From contig OW386285.2 of NCBI GenBank assembly GCA_936432065.2, forward strand, positions 44,509,920 through 44,573,919: a stretch of DNA of 64,000 nt, read 5' to 3'. The notes beneath the pieces are model-generated. The model was given only the letters and a program-made list of their open reading frames with translations, made no database searches and was not told where the DNA came from. The first letter of the stretch is position 1; every line of letters starts with the position of its first letter. The DNA comes from Rutpela maculata. Lineage: Eukaryota > Arthropoda > Insecta > Coleoptera > Cerambycidae. Of the stretch, positions 34,629 to 48,700 are shown in pieces. The translations under genes were made by a program, and so were the position numbers.

Positions 34629-35327
34629 TTAGCATTTAGGGTTTGTACATCCCTTTCCAGATTTAATTCTTTTATACAAATATGGTGCTGACTTTAATAT
34701 AATAACTTTGTGATATGATGAATGCATGAAATTCATTGGCACCTTCGTATGTATATACAAATAATTTAAACAAGGACCGTAGAGTAAATTAAACAAAGAT
34801 AGAAACAAAGACTTGCATAACATGATTTTAGTTTTTTGAGATAGATCGTATCTGCTGGTATATATTGGTTTAATATTTGAGTATGACTTCTGTAGTAAAT
34901 TATTAATATGGCCAATAAATCTAATCGAATATCACACCCAGACTATTTTCTTTATCAGTCTTTGCCAGTTGAGCATTTGGTTATTTCTAACTTTCTCTTT
35001 ATGGTTTCTTGGTCCGAAGGCAATTATAGTAATAATTTGATTTGCCTATGCTGATAATAAGACACTGATTTGTTTAGCTTCCTTGGCAAAATTATTGATG
35101 TCTTCGTTTATACGAATACAAGCTACAACCTCGCACGGAGGTAAGGAGTAATACAGCTGAAAATCATCCGCATGTAAATAAATTTTACAATATTTTAAAT
35201 AATAAAACAATAAAATGACTGGTGTAGATGATGGGGCCAAGAACCGACCCCCTGCCTGTATTACCGCAGGGGGGCCCTGCGGTAATCCAGCTTTTAAGGT
35301 GGCAGGTCTTGAGGTTGAGCTATCCAA
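34629..35327 (-). pseudogene. LINE reverse transcriptase fragment, broken
   Basis: On the minus strand LKAGLPQG and LAPSS near 35290-35210 are the PQG and LGP blocks of reverse transcriptase. HADDFQLYYS near 35170-35140 is the YADD box (Y to H), and INEDINNFAKEAKQ follows. The thumb and tail continue to FNLLYGPCLNYLYIH and CTNPKC, ending near 34629. A small inverted duplication at about 35250-35285 disrupts the PQG block. It sits immediately upstream of the first formin exon seen here. Confidence 0.7.
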
Positions 35328-35875
35328 GCAAATATCTATTTACATTTATATTTTGTTTTATTATGATAGGTAATAAATAATAATTATTACCCCTCATTTA
35401 AAATAAAATCAACGGGTAGTACAGCCGTCCTAGGATAAACAACGCCATAGTAGATGCCTCCCGAAAAAAAGAGCTATCAGAGGTATCACTCTCAAGAGTA
35501 TATAGATCTTCTTTCAGCTGCGGTGCCGACGCTGACTCCAAACAACGTTTATATTATTGCTGTATTAATTTCAAAGGCACTCGTTTTTGGCTAAGCTTAA
35601 AATGCCTAAAGGCAAAGTCATACTGAAGCAGGAAAGATTTTTAAAATTGGAAACCTTATTTTGACCATAACCGTACCTATTTCAAATATCTTTTTTTACT
35701 GAAACCTAAAATTTGATAAAAAGTTAGCTTTATTAATCTATATAAATATAAATATTTTTCTCTTGCAATTTCTTCTTACAAATGACGTGGTATCATTTGC
35801 AGTTGAATCTTAATATTGTCATTATTCTTACTTATTTATTTATTTATTATTATTATTATTTTTTTTTTTTTTCAG

Positions 35876-36787
35876 AAAAACTGCTGACATCGGAAGGCCG
35901 GGAACTACGACGCGCTCTATTCTCTCTTAAACAAATTTTCCAAGAAGACAAAGACTTAGTTCACGAATTTGTACAAAACGACGGTCTATCATGTCTGATA
36001 AAAGTAGGATCGGAAGCAGACCAAAACTACCAAAACTATATTTTAAGAGCCTTGGGCCAAGTAATGCTCTATGTCGACGGCATGAATGGTGTGATGGAAC
36101 ACAACCAAACGATACAGTGGTTGTATAGCCTCATTTCATCCAAATTTAGATTAGTAGTAAAAACAGCGCTGAAATTGTTGTTAGTTTTCGTCGAATATAC
36201 AGATTCAAATTGTATGTTACTAATAAAAGCAATCCACACAGTGGATTACTCCCAAGGCGCTCTACCATATTATAACATAATGAAGCTGCTAAAAGATTTC
36301 GACTCTGCCGATACCGAGTTGTTAATATACGCCACAACTTTAATAAATAAAGTTCTAAATGGAGTACCAGACCAAGACACTTACTATGATCAGACAGACG
36401 CCCTGGAAGAGCAAGGTTTTGAGGCCATAATACAAAGGTACATGTCCAAACCCGGTACCGATTTGGACCTTCTACAACAGTTTCAAATTTATGAAGCAGT
36501 ATTGCAGTACGAAGACGGAGAAGAAATTGGTGGAACGCCAATTAGACATCTAGATGAGAGTATTAGGAAAACCATTCGAAATCGAAAGGCAGTGGTGGAG
36601 TCAACAGAGAGAAGGAAAAGCAGGAGGCATTCTACGGGAAATACGCCCCTGTACACCGGACTGAGTAGGAATAATAATAATATACTTCAGACTAATAGAG
36701 AAGATGAAGATGATGAGTCTTCCAGTTCGCAGTCCTCCGGATTGAACAACTCCCAACTGAACGGGAGTTATAAGGATAGTAACAAAG
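35876..36787 (+). CDS. Fhos: Fhos exon: FH3/armadillo region
   Basis: The acceptor is a T-run ending TTTCAG at 35875, and the donor is AACAAAG|GTAAGA. The first codon is completed by one base from a previous exon. Residues read KLLTSEGRELRRALFS to the end of the armadillo repeats (LDLLQQFQIYEAVLQYEDGE), then a basic and serine-rich linker (RRKSRRHSTGN, SSSSQSSGL). It ends with one base of the next codon. Confidence 0.93.
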
Positions 36788-39700
36788 GTAAGACAACTTT
36801 TTTCTATTGGTGTGTGCTTTTTGGTCTCTAAATTACGCTTTGCTTAGCTATTGACGCTGGCGTCACTCCGGCTTTGAAAAGACGTCGAGAAAGAGCAGAA
36901 CGTCAAAGAAGTTTTATGAAGGAACAGGAAACTGCTGCTTTATTTAAAGGATCTCTACACAATGAAGAAAACAATGAGAACGAAAACGGTAGGTGCTTAA
37001 TTTTAATTCTAGTGCTGTGCGTTCTTTAAAAACTAATTTTGAAAACATTAATATTATATATACAAAAGTTCAGCAGAATAAGTCCATCTTTCACAAAAAT
37101 TAAAGCCAACCGTTTTTTATGTAGAAAAGCTACTTTTAATCGTATTTAAAATCAATGACCATTCATCGAGTAAAATGTGTTTTCCTTTTTTTAGGAAACT
37201 ATACCAACGCTCTTCAACAGAGGATTGCTAACGGAAATGGTCTGAATCGAAACTCGAGCAGAAAGGATCTGACGCCGTTATTGAATGCCGTTAACAAATT
37301 AGACTCAGAAGATAGCCTCAACAAACAACCTTGGATTTACTCGATGATACAGAATCAGGACAATCTAGAAGAATCCGAGAATACGAACGAAAACGACCGA
37401 AGCGTTCTGTTACAGCTAAAAAGAGAAAATACCGTAAAGGATTTAACTCAAAAATTAGCCAACCAGAATATTCTGCACAGCCCTTCGGAGGAAAATAAAG
37501 TAAATAGAATCGGTGATATGTCTGGTTTAATATCTAAAGCTAAGGAAGGTCTAGCTAAATCAAAGTCAAAAGCTGATGTACTAAAAAGCCCCACCAACGA
37601 AAACGTACCCAAATCAGAGGCGAAAAAATCTGAAAATGAGATGAGGTGGGAAGAACTCGTTGCGAATCTAAATAGATCATTAAACTTATGTGATATGGAT
37701 TTCACTGACTTGGCCAGTGATGACGAAATTGATATTTTAGCACCTGCGGCTGTTGCAAATGGCATACCACCCCCTCCTCCACCTTTAAGGGACATGGGTG
37801 GTGCTCCACCTCCTCCGCCATTGTCGAATAGGATGGCGCCTCCAGCTCCATGTCCTCCTGTTTTTGGAGTTAATTTGCAACGATCCAACAGGCAATCTGA
37901 AACAAAAATACCCATTAAGAAAAATAAGAAAACTGTAAAGCTCTTCTGGAAAGAAGTGAGAGATGATCCAATTAGTCAAATTAAATTGAAGACTGGTTTC
38001 ATTTGGGATGAGTTAGCTCCGGTCACTGTCGACACGCAAAAATTGGAGCACCTGTTTGAGTCTAGGGCTAAAGATTTAATAACAAAGGTAATATTAAGTT
38101 TTCATGTGTTTGCCAAGTACGTCACTCTTTTTAATACAGGCGAATTAAGAAAAATGGCCGAAGGACGAGATAACAAAGAGGAATTTACCGAAAATTGCCC
38201 CTGACCAATATACTGAAAATTCCACCTTCCACTTCGATTGCTAAATTTTTGTTTAGGAGGGTTGAACAATCCAAAAATGTTTTTTTCTTCGAGAATCTCG
38301 GGGCATCACACATAAGAAAAAAATGTTAAGATAGAAATAGTTCTTTACTTAATTCTCTACAAATTTAACTTCAACACAGTATTGTTAATGCAACCTTAAA
38401 CGTCAGAAGTTGCATGCTATACAAACAAAGAAAGCCTTGCTACATTATATTAAAATAGATAAAATAGGAAAAAATATGCAAATAAATATCTAAATAAATC
38501 TGTTGCAGAAGCTTTACCGCTATAGTTTCATAAGCGCTACCTGGTTTCGGTCTTATTTGGCAAACCGTATAGCTAAATGGTAGTTAACAATTCATTTAAC
38601 AAATTAAATATAATTGGTGTGCCACGAGGTTCTGTTCTTGGCCTAATTTTATTTTTTTGTTATTAACGACCCAACTGATAGTAGTAAAGTTCATCTTATT
38701 CGCTGATGACTACTATATTGTGATATAGTAAAGATGCTAAAATCCTTTGGGAAAAATAGTAATTAATAAAACAAACATAATTACATTCTAATATAATCTT
38801 GAATACATATACATCCCGTTGAGTAACCATGTAATTAACCTCAGTAATAAACTGGCATCTGGAAGCTATGATGTCAGTCATTTCAAATGAACTAAGCTAT
38901 ACTAAGCATTAATTGAATCATATTTGAGATGCGATGTTCTTTCTGGAGTGTGTGCAGTACCTAATTATGATTCACGCAAGCCACTTTTTTTAGTTGTTTC
39001 AGACTTAAGTAGGTTCTACGACATGTTTTGCTTTATGCTGCTGATCAAATACAACCCCTAGTTCTTTACATGATCAACAGTTGATATACACTTATCATGA
39101 ATTTTAATCAAAAGGTTTACTAATATTTTGATCCAAACCAATAATAATATGTTGACTTTTTGCTGCATACAACTGAAGAGTATTGTCATAAGTCCACTGT
39201 TTAATCCTAATTATTAAATCAAAGAGCGTATTTTTCTTTCTTAAATGTAAAACTAGTCTAAAGTGTGATGTCATCAGCAAACAGATAAATATTACAAGAT
39301 GTAGCAAATCAGAGATAAAAATGGTAAACAACAGGTCCCACAATGGAACCCTGCAGTACACCAGCATTTATAGGACGAGAATCAGATACATAAATATATT
39401 CTGCCCTAATATATACATTTACAAGAAAATGAGCATAGATATGTACAGAATTAAGTAGGGAACAATTTTTGTCTTACATTTTTTTCGCACGTGTCAGGGT
39501 TTTTGAGAATTTCGAACAAATATCACTTTTGGATGTTCAACCTTTCACCAAAAATTTAGCGGGGGGTTTTTAGTATGTTAGTTAGAGGGATCCTATACTG
39601 ACAATTTTCTGCAAAACTCATTTGTTACCTCGCTTCTCTGCCAAAGTCCATCTCTATGTCAAATTCGCCCATATTATTCATTTTATAACATAAAATTTTT

Positions 39701-42700
39701 TAAAATTCATATGTTAGTGACAGTTTTTATGTCAAGGGCAAGTTGTTATATATAATTGCTTAAATTATATTTCACTTCTGGTGGGGGTTTTTCTTAGTCA
39801 ATATTATTTAAGAGCTTATTTTAAATGTATTTTTCTTTTTCCTTTGGTGATCCGCACGTGGCATGTGCTGGCCTCAGGAGGTGAGTCTTTTAATTTCTCG
39901 GTGGTGGCAATACTTTTTGCATTTTGGATTTTGCACTACTGTTGTAAACTATCGTAGATTATTTAGTACCATTTAAGTTTTTCAATTATCTCACCTTTCC
40001 TGCATCTGTCTTCTTTGCACACGTAGAATATTCACTTATTAGCTGTTATCTTATTCTTCCCTACCTAAATGCCAATAAGCTATTTTATCAAATATAGATT
40101 GTTAAACGAAGGTATATATTTTGAAGTATCGAGAATGTCATGAATTTAATCATTAGTAAAATTTTAGTTCACCTAAATAAAAAGTATAAAACAATAGCTG
40201 TAAAAAGAAAACAATGTGATGCAAATAAATTAATTTAAAAAAATTAGGTATCTATTACACAGTATGTCTCACTTTTCACAGTAACAGCTTCATAGCTCAG
40301 TTACTGGTAATCTAATTTCAACCAAATGTGGATCGGTATCAAAGATCTTTACTATATCGTTTTTGAGTAAAACAAAATTTATTTCAGTCATTTTTATTCA
40401 GATTTTTCGAGAACTTGTATTAGGCATTTTTTTACTGAAATTCTATGGCAATATTACTGATATACAAAATATAACGACATTTTGATTTATGGTGTTCGAA
40501 TTACCGTCCCCTTAAAATTACATTTTTCAAATATTGAATAATTAATAACTTGGACCCGGATTTTTTTTTTTTTGAAAAAAAAAACCTTCATTTTCTATTT
40601 AAATTTCATTTTTCTACCACCCCAGGCCTGTAGCTAGAAAGTACTTTCAGGGCGGGCAAACAATTTTTCAGGACGGGCCCGTAAAAAGGGGGGGAGAAAT
40701 CCAAAAAAAAATTTTTAGTCCGAAAAAATTAAAAAAATTTTACCCAATCTCTTTCAAAATATTAAAAAGACAGTTAAAATTTACGTCGGGCGAAACTTAT
40801 TCCAGGACGGGCATTGCCCGTCCTGGCCCCCCCTAGCTACAGGCCTGTACCACCCGTGTCATCGATACTTTCAAATGTCATAGGCCAAGAATTTTCATTG
40901 AAAAATTACCAAAAATTTTGAACCAACAGCCCTGTAAATTATTGGGGAATTAGGGATTGCCGAATTTGAAAGTACGATAACTGTGGGTAGTGATTTTGAA
41001 TAGAAAATGAAGAATGACGTTTTTTCATAAAACAATTCATTTCCAAGTTATAAATTATATCGAGAGTCATACACAGCCAAATTTTGTTTTACTCAAAAAG
41101 GAGATAAGATATAATAAAACTCTTTGATATTGATCATCATTTGGTTGAAATTGGACAACTAATAACTGAGCTACGAAGGTGTTACAGTGCAAAGTAGGAC
41201 ACACTGTACACTGCGCATCCTAGGTTTCATGGAACCACTCTAATATTTCAAAAATTGTGTATGCGATCTTTTTGAATTTTGGGTGGTTGGTTACTACCCC
41301 CAGCTCAAACTTTCAAATAGTAAAATTTGATAATCACCATAGGCGTGCATTTATTTGAGAAAACGTAAGGATGGGTTTCCTGAAAATTTATATTAACGAT
41401 TTTTTAAAAAATCTGGACAGATATTTTTCTTAATCAGTACCTTTAAAAACCTCTTTATAATGCATAGAAAAAATAATTTTTAGTTGTAAAACTGTTTTTC
41501 AAATGAAAAAAAAATGTATTTTTCATTTCTTGTTCAGAATAATATATTAGTTTTTACAACAAAATACTTATTTGTTTAATGATGCAAAAATTATAATATA
41601 TACATACCATTTTTGTAACAAATAATATTCAATAAAGACTTAAGTAAGCTATGAAAACAAAAATTATGCAATTTATTTTTAAACCCAAATAAGATTTTGT
41701 TTTAAATTTTCTGTAGTATGATAAGTGAGCATCATAATAGCCTTGGTTATTTTAGTAATAAAAACTTCTAGAGGTGCTAACCGAAAAAGGTACCTACATA
41801 TAGAGTGGACAAAATTAAATTGTATTATAAAGAAAATGAATATCAATAAAAGCTCAGACACAGCTACTTTTGCTGTGCAGTTTTAGGGTTGCAGCTGCAA
41901 AAGTTTTGTATCGTGTTCACACGATCCTAAAAGTAGCATGCAGCATGCAATTTTTTCTATTGCAGCTGTTCGTCAAAAACTTCAAGTCTGGAAAAAGGTT
42001 TCAGTGACATTCACACACATCATGCTGTTTTTGCATCGTGCAACCAGGTGCTGTATGCTAGCTCAATTTGTGTACTGTAAAACATGGATGACGAGACACT
42101 AGCTACAGCTTGTTTTATTAGCTGTACTATTTAAACAAGAAGACGCTGACACTAGATGAAAACAAGAATTTGAATGAGTGAATGGATAAGAAATAGATAA
42201 AAGTGAGAAAAATCTTTCGGACGGTGACAGCTCGCCAAATTAATTTCAATATTTATTGACTTTTAGATGTCAAAACAATGTTTTTTAGCTATAAATATCA
42301 AATACTTTAAGATTTCTCAAACATGTATCTTATTAAAAAATAGATTTTTTAAAAATTCACTACAAGCTGCAGCTTTAATTCTAGATTTATTTATTTGTTA
42401 TAACTATAAACAAACAAGAATGATTCATTTAAAAACATTAATAGTTTTGTCAAGTCGCAACTTATTCACAAATATATTATTTAAAATGTTAGGTACACAA
42501 ATGGACAGCAACTTTAAAAATACTGCACTCGCTGCTGCTGCCAAAGTTTCAATCAAACAAATATTTTTTGCAGCCACCCCTTTACTCTTTAAAATTCAAT
42601 TCACACTTTAAGGTTGCACAGGTATTCACTTGAACTGTGCAGTTTTTTAGACTGCACCGCAGCAAAAGTAGCTGTGTCTGACCGTACTTTAAGTTCAATT

Positions 42701-45700
42701 TTCTATTATAGTTAGTTTCAGAAATAAATAGCATCAAAGTTGAGTGCTCAAATGCTCAATACTTAAAAATGTGACTTTTTTTTCCTTATGACAGTTTTCT
42801 CTGTTATAAGTTGATTTCAATGTATCAGACAGGAAAAATGTATGTAACTCGAATTCTACCCCTTTACCAAACCAAATGCCTACTGGCAGAACTTTCTATA
42901 ACTAATACTATTAGAGATATCGAACTCCAAATTTCAGTCAAAATATGAGTTATAAAATTTGTAGAAGGTAATAAATACGTTATTTTTTCATCATAACTTC
43001 TTCCCGAAGGGGATTGGTGTGACGCTGCCCATGAAGCAGTTTCCACGAACACGGAAACTACTCAAAGGCATACTTCCGTATGCATTTTTGCTGTCCGACT
43101 CGTAAGAGAAGTTATGACGAAAAAATTATTTAAATTAATTACATTGGTGGTAAATTTAACAGTACACACTGCATGGTAGTATACACAGCATGGGTATGGT
43201 TACTCTACCTCTATTACCTTTACATAAGACATTTATATCAACTTATGAATGTTTGTCATTTAAATATATTAATTATACCATTTTATTACTCTAGAAACAA
43301 CAAGAAATGAACAAAAATAAAGAAATAATAGTACTGGACCCGAAACGATCAAACGCCATAAATATTGGAATGACCAAACTACCTCCACCACGGTCTATTA
43401 AAACTGCGATATTAAAAATGGATGCAACCATTATGAACAGGGAGGGAATCGAGAAACTTCTTACCATGTTACCAACAGAAGAAGAACGGACTAAAATTCA
43501 AGAAGCTCAAGCCGCCAATCCAGACTTGCCTTTGGGAAGTGCTGAACAGTTCCTACTCACGTTAGCCTCTATTTCAGAATTACCGGCTAGGTTAAAACTA
43601 TGGGCTTTTAAGCTAGATTTTGAAAATGCAGAGAGGGAAATTGCCGAGCCACTCATGGATCTCAAGCAAGGTTTTGAAGTTCTTCGGGTGAATAAGACAT
43701 TCCGAGGAATTTTAAGTACGTTGTTATCTATCGGCAATTTCCTGAACGGTAATGAAGTTAAAGGTTTTCAAATTGAATATCTTGCCAAAGTACCTGAAGT
43801 TAAGGATACTGTCCATAAACACTCCCTTTTGCATCATCTGTGTCATATTGTTATGGAGAAGTTTCCCGATGCTAGTGATTTGTATTCAGAGGTAACGAAA
43901 TTTCTCAAAGAATGTATTGTTTATAGAAATAATTTAATGATCAACAGCAATTAACCAGTAACGTTTTTTTTTTTTAGATTGGAGCCATAACGAGGGCGTC
44001 AAAAATTGACTTTGATGAGCTCTCTTTAAATATACAGAGGTTAGAGGCGGATTGTAAATCCTCTTGGGATCATTTAAAGTTAATTGCGAAACATGATGGA
44101 TCCACAATGATGAAGGTTAAAATGTCTGACTTTTTATCTGATTGTGCGGAAAGGATAATACTTTTAGGTATAATTCATAGAAGAATTATGAATAGGTATG
44201 TAGAAAATGTTCAAATAATTATATTTTTAACATTACGCACAATAATTTTTTGTTAGGTTTCACAAATTTTTGCTTTGGTTGGGCATCCCTCTACACCAAA
44301 TCTCCGACACGAAACCGAATGAATTTTGTAGAATCGTATCCGAATTTGCTTTGGAATATAGAACTACAAGGGAGCGGGTTCTTCAACAACTGGAGAAAAA
44401 GGCTAACCATAGAGAAAGAAATAAGACCAGAGGAAAGATGATAACAGATGTAAGTGATATGTAAATGTACTTAATTAGTCGAACCAGACGTCCTATTTAA
44501 ACATCTTAATACCACTATCACCAATAAATCATTACAGATTACACAACAATTTTCATCATTCGGAGTGTTTCTTAAATACATTGATAAACTTCAGTAGGTA
44601 AATCTGTGGCCAGTTTTAAGTTGAAAAGTTCAGACAAAGGTATCTCATAAAGTGATTCCTAAGGGAGCTACAAAAATGATTTACATGAATCATGATTTTC
44701 TGTTTTACACCGATATCGAACAGTATGATTTTGAATTACTGCATACACCCCAAAAAGAAATATCAGCAAGGATACCTACAATGTTGACGTCATACCTCCT
44801 TTGAGGTACGACGTCAACTTTTATAAATACTGATTAACGTTCTTTGTGATGAGACCCTTTGAAGAAGCCCACTGCTCTTATAAATAACTACAATAGTAGG
44901 AATACTTCATATGAGCAAAGTTGTACTGAATCAAATTGAAATAAATCCTGAAACAAGTACACAGAAAATTGCACTGCAACAGTATCTAAGGAGAATTTTA
45001 AGAGAGTAGAAACTTTATTCCTACCATATTCAACGTTTACAGGCTCGTTTACCTAGGGATTTTGTGTTTGGTTACAGGAAAAAATATTGGTGATTCCAGG
45101 ATTTTTATCTCAGTTATTGTTTATAGTCGACGGAGACTTTTTCAGAAATGCTATCATGTTTCCATAATAATCATGCATGGGCTAAAGATGACCCATATGC
45201 TACAATGGAATATCATTTTCAAGATCAGCTTTCCATAAATGTCTGGATTGGGATTGTGGGAGTTTCTTTAAATGAGCGTCATTCTTGTCCTCCTAGACAT
45301 GATGATAATCCATATCGATAGTATTTAAAGCTTCTAGACATCCCATCCCTTTATGCGAAAAGCATAAGGATTTGGTTTATGTGTGATGATGCTCCACCGC
45401 TTTTTAGGTAGGTTGCATATCAGTATTTAAATCAAAATTGTGCTGCTAACTGTGTTAGTCAACCAATCAACTTTGGCCATCTAGGTCCTCTGATCTCAAC
45501 CTTTTATATTACTTAATTATGGGACTATTTAAAATCATCCGTAATATAAAATTCCGGACGTACGGTTATATTTTTTTGGTACTTCCAGAGCACCTAGAAA
45601 CTTAAAATTCACTACGGACATTCTTTGGCACCTAAGACCGATTGATAAAATTCGAAATCCGGAAAATTCAATGTGGCTGATCCAATATAGCAGCCTTAAG

Positions 45701-48700
45701 GAAAGAGGTAGAAACTTTTTTTTTCTTGGAATAGGTCAATGATATGCCCACAAAACTCGAAAATTACTAAAGGACTAAATGGGGCTGAACCATAGAGGCT
45801 CAAATGGAAAAGGGAAATTAAGGTTTCATTTGAATTTATTATTACTGTTGAGAAAGAAATTCGCAAACATTTTTTATTGATGTAACCCATTGTTTTTCTT
45901 AGCTTAATGATTTCATTAAAGTCCAAATAACTTTTAAAATCACATGAAGGAAAGAACTTTGTGTGTCACCTGGTGGTGATTTTTGTCAAAAAATTTAATC
46001 ACATGCGAAGTTCTCACTGGATCATCCTGAGAATATCCAACATTCATTCCAAGAATAGATTTGGCCACCCAATCTTGACATCCCTTTCATTCTTTGCGGG
46101 AGGCAGTTACCAGTCAAATTTGTGTTTTGCTTCACGATTAATAAATCGCAGTTTTAGACATGGACAAAGTTGGAGTGCATCTGCTCAAGCCAGTATTTAA
46201 TCATGAACAGCTCTATGTAGCTTTTTTAAGGGTTCGTCGTTTAATGGGCATCAAGGTGATGGTGAATACAGATGCTTGGCAAGGTTATCTCTTAGAAAAA
46301 TCTACAAAAATTATTGTTTTCATGGAAGTACTTTGAATTGCTCGACATAGTCATATAAATAATCTATATCAATTTCGTTAGGAGTTGTTTAGCTTATAAT
46401 TATAAACTAGATAAGCTCAGCAAAAAAAAATGCTTCACTTCGCTTCCCTCCAGAGTATAGGCACCACAGCTCTAGGTAAACACACAAACATTCGAACACA
46501 GCAGCACCTGGCGAAGACAGACTTATATAATAGTTACTTTATAAGGCTTCAGTACAAAATCCTGAAAATTTATGCAGCAAGATACAGAATCATTGGAAAT
46601 ATTCCTCATATTTTTAAGTCGCATAAACATATGCTTTGAGGTAGGAGGGGGATCTCTCAATATTTGTAGAGTATAAGGCTGCTTAATAACTCACAACCCC
46701 ACCAAAAAATGTCATTAGCCAATGAGCAGCTGGTGTGAAATCACAGCAGATGCAGGGCCTTATTCAAAATATTGTAAGAATTTGTGTAATGTTAATTAAG
46801 CAAAGAACTCATAACTGAAATGGGCTCGCAATGATCCGCTTTTGAGGTCAGGGATAATTATCCTCGCATCTTGAGTCACTGTTCTGCACGGTGGTAATCA
46901 GGATAAGTTGTAGAATGTAATACTACAGATCATAGTATACTTCAGACGATATTTCGGGCCAGTTCGGACGGTTCTTCTAGAGTGAGATAACTGCGCCGCT
47001 ACTGCGCGTTTGAAGAACAAGGATAGTCTGACTGTTCACCTCCACACTCACGTCTCGCCCAAAAGCTGTATATTAGGGAACCTCATACTCTACAAATCTT
47101 GGGGATCACTTACAATTGTTCCAAGGCAATGCTTCTTGGTTTACTAGTATTACTAGTTTCGTTATTATTATAGAAATTATTCTACAAAAAAGTACCTCAG
47201 GGCACTAAATTGTAGTAAATTGCAGTAAGTTTTTCTGGAAAACAGTGAATCTAACTTCAACTTGACATCAGGACATTCTTGTGATTTTAGTGGAGTAACA
47301 CTATTTCGAAAACAGAATGTTAATAAACCTTTAAAACGACAAAAGTGACTTAAAAAAAAGGGACCCTCACCAATTTTGAACCTTTTGTAGAATACCATTT
47401 TGAAGTGAAAATGCTAAAAAATAAACTTTCGTCGGCAGTAATACATTTGCCAAATTTCATAAAAAAAATTTCCAAAGGTTGCTGAGAATATTAATAAAAC
47501 CATCTTTTGGGTGTCATGTTTAAAACGCTTTAGCTTCTTTAATGGGCACTTTTTGACATACTTTCATTTCAACTTTTCAATTTAAAATTGACCAGAGATT
47601 TAACTGATCATCCTAAACTTGTTTTTCTGTATTAGATTGGAAAGTTTAGAACAAAAGAGGATCGGGCTGACGCAGAATTACGACAGCTGTTGGGTAGTGA
47701 TATTTCTGATGTAGAAAGTATGCAGGGCACGTTGCCTTGGAGGAGAACCCGTCGGGATGGTAATAGGTCATTTATGAGTTCTGCCAATGGCAATTTAACT
47801 GACGGTGATGATGAAATACTCGAGAGCCTGGTTAAAACTGCCACCAAGGGACCTTCGACAAGAACAGCACCTAGAGAAAGGAAGAGGACTCGACATGCTG
47901 ACAGAAAATCACGTAAGTTCTTAAGTGCTCATTGAAAATGCTCTCAGTTTAGTGAATAATATTAAGTATTTAAGGTATAGTTCTCCACATCCATGTAGTT
48001 GGATGAAAAAATTACAGATAGCCGACACTCCACCTCTTGCTCTGAATGAGGGGCAAGTGGAATCATACGATGAAATTTGAAACACGAAAAGTGTGTTGGC
48101 ACCTTAATTTCCCTAGAAAATATCACAGAATGGCCATATTCTCCTTTCAAAAATAATTACATTGTACACTATCTCTACAGAACGAAATACGCAACACATT
48201 CGTTGCTATATTTCTACCGCATCTAATTTCAAATAAATATGTGCATGTCGCACCTATTTAGCTGTGTCAATAACTCCCACCCAGCAGTTCTTAATGTAAT
48301 AAACGCATGCTAGCACAGTACAGAATTGGTTCCATTTTGTACGTAGTGTACTTTTCTCATCGAATAATTTTATTTATTTATTTATTTTCACTAATTTATT
48401 AAATTAATAATTATCAAGTTTAGTTAGAACAAATATTTTATTTCTTATTCCTATGGAAATTTTAATTTTAAATATTTAAATTCTTTTAATAATTAAATAT
48501 TTGAAACATTTTATCTTATTAATATTCTTTCCATTACTGGCTCTTCTTTCCTGGCAAGAAATGTCCATACCTCCATGTGGTTCTTGCTGAACAGTAACGA
48601 TATTAATTTTCGGTTATCACCAATATAGGTACTATTTATTTTTTACTCGTATTGTACTGTAAAATACTATAACCTTAATATCTTAATACCTTAGTGTATA

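Larger units (their letters stand above)
38088..43294 (+). other. Fhos intron, 5.2 kb, filled with repeats
   Basis: It splits FH2 between SRAKDLITK and KQQEMNKNKE. It holds LINE pieces (38.6-39.4 kb), a foldback with nested MITE (40.26-41.21 kb) and a TIR element (41.85-42.68 kb). A short inverted repeat near 42960-43120 (TTTTTCATCATAACTTCTT and its mirror) is also present. No extra exon is needed to join the FH2 sequence. Confidence 0.85.

Noticed and set aside
36788..36831. Reading through the first formin donor to the stop at 36829-36831
   Set aside because: The 60-bp intron with good GT and AG sites restores the linker reading frame, so the readthrough is not the likely product.
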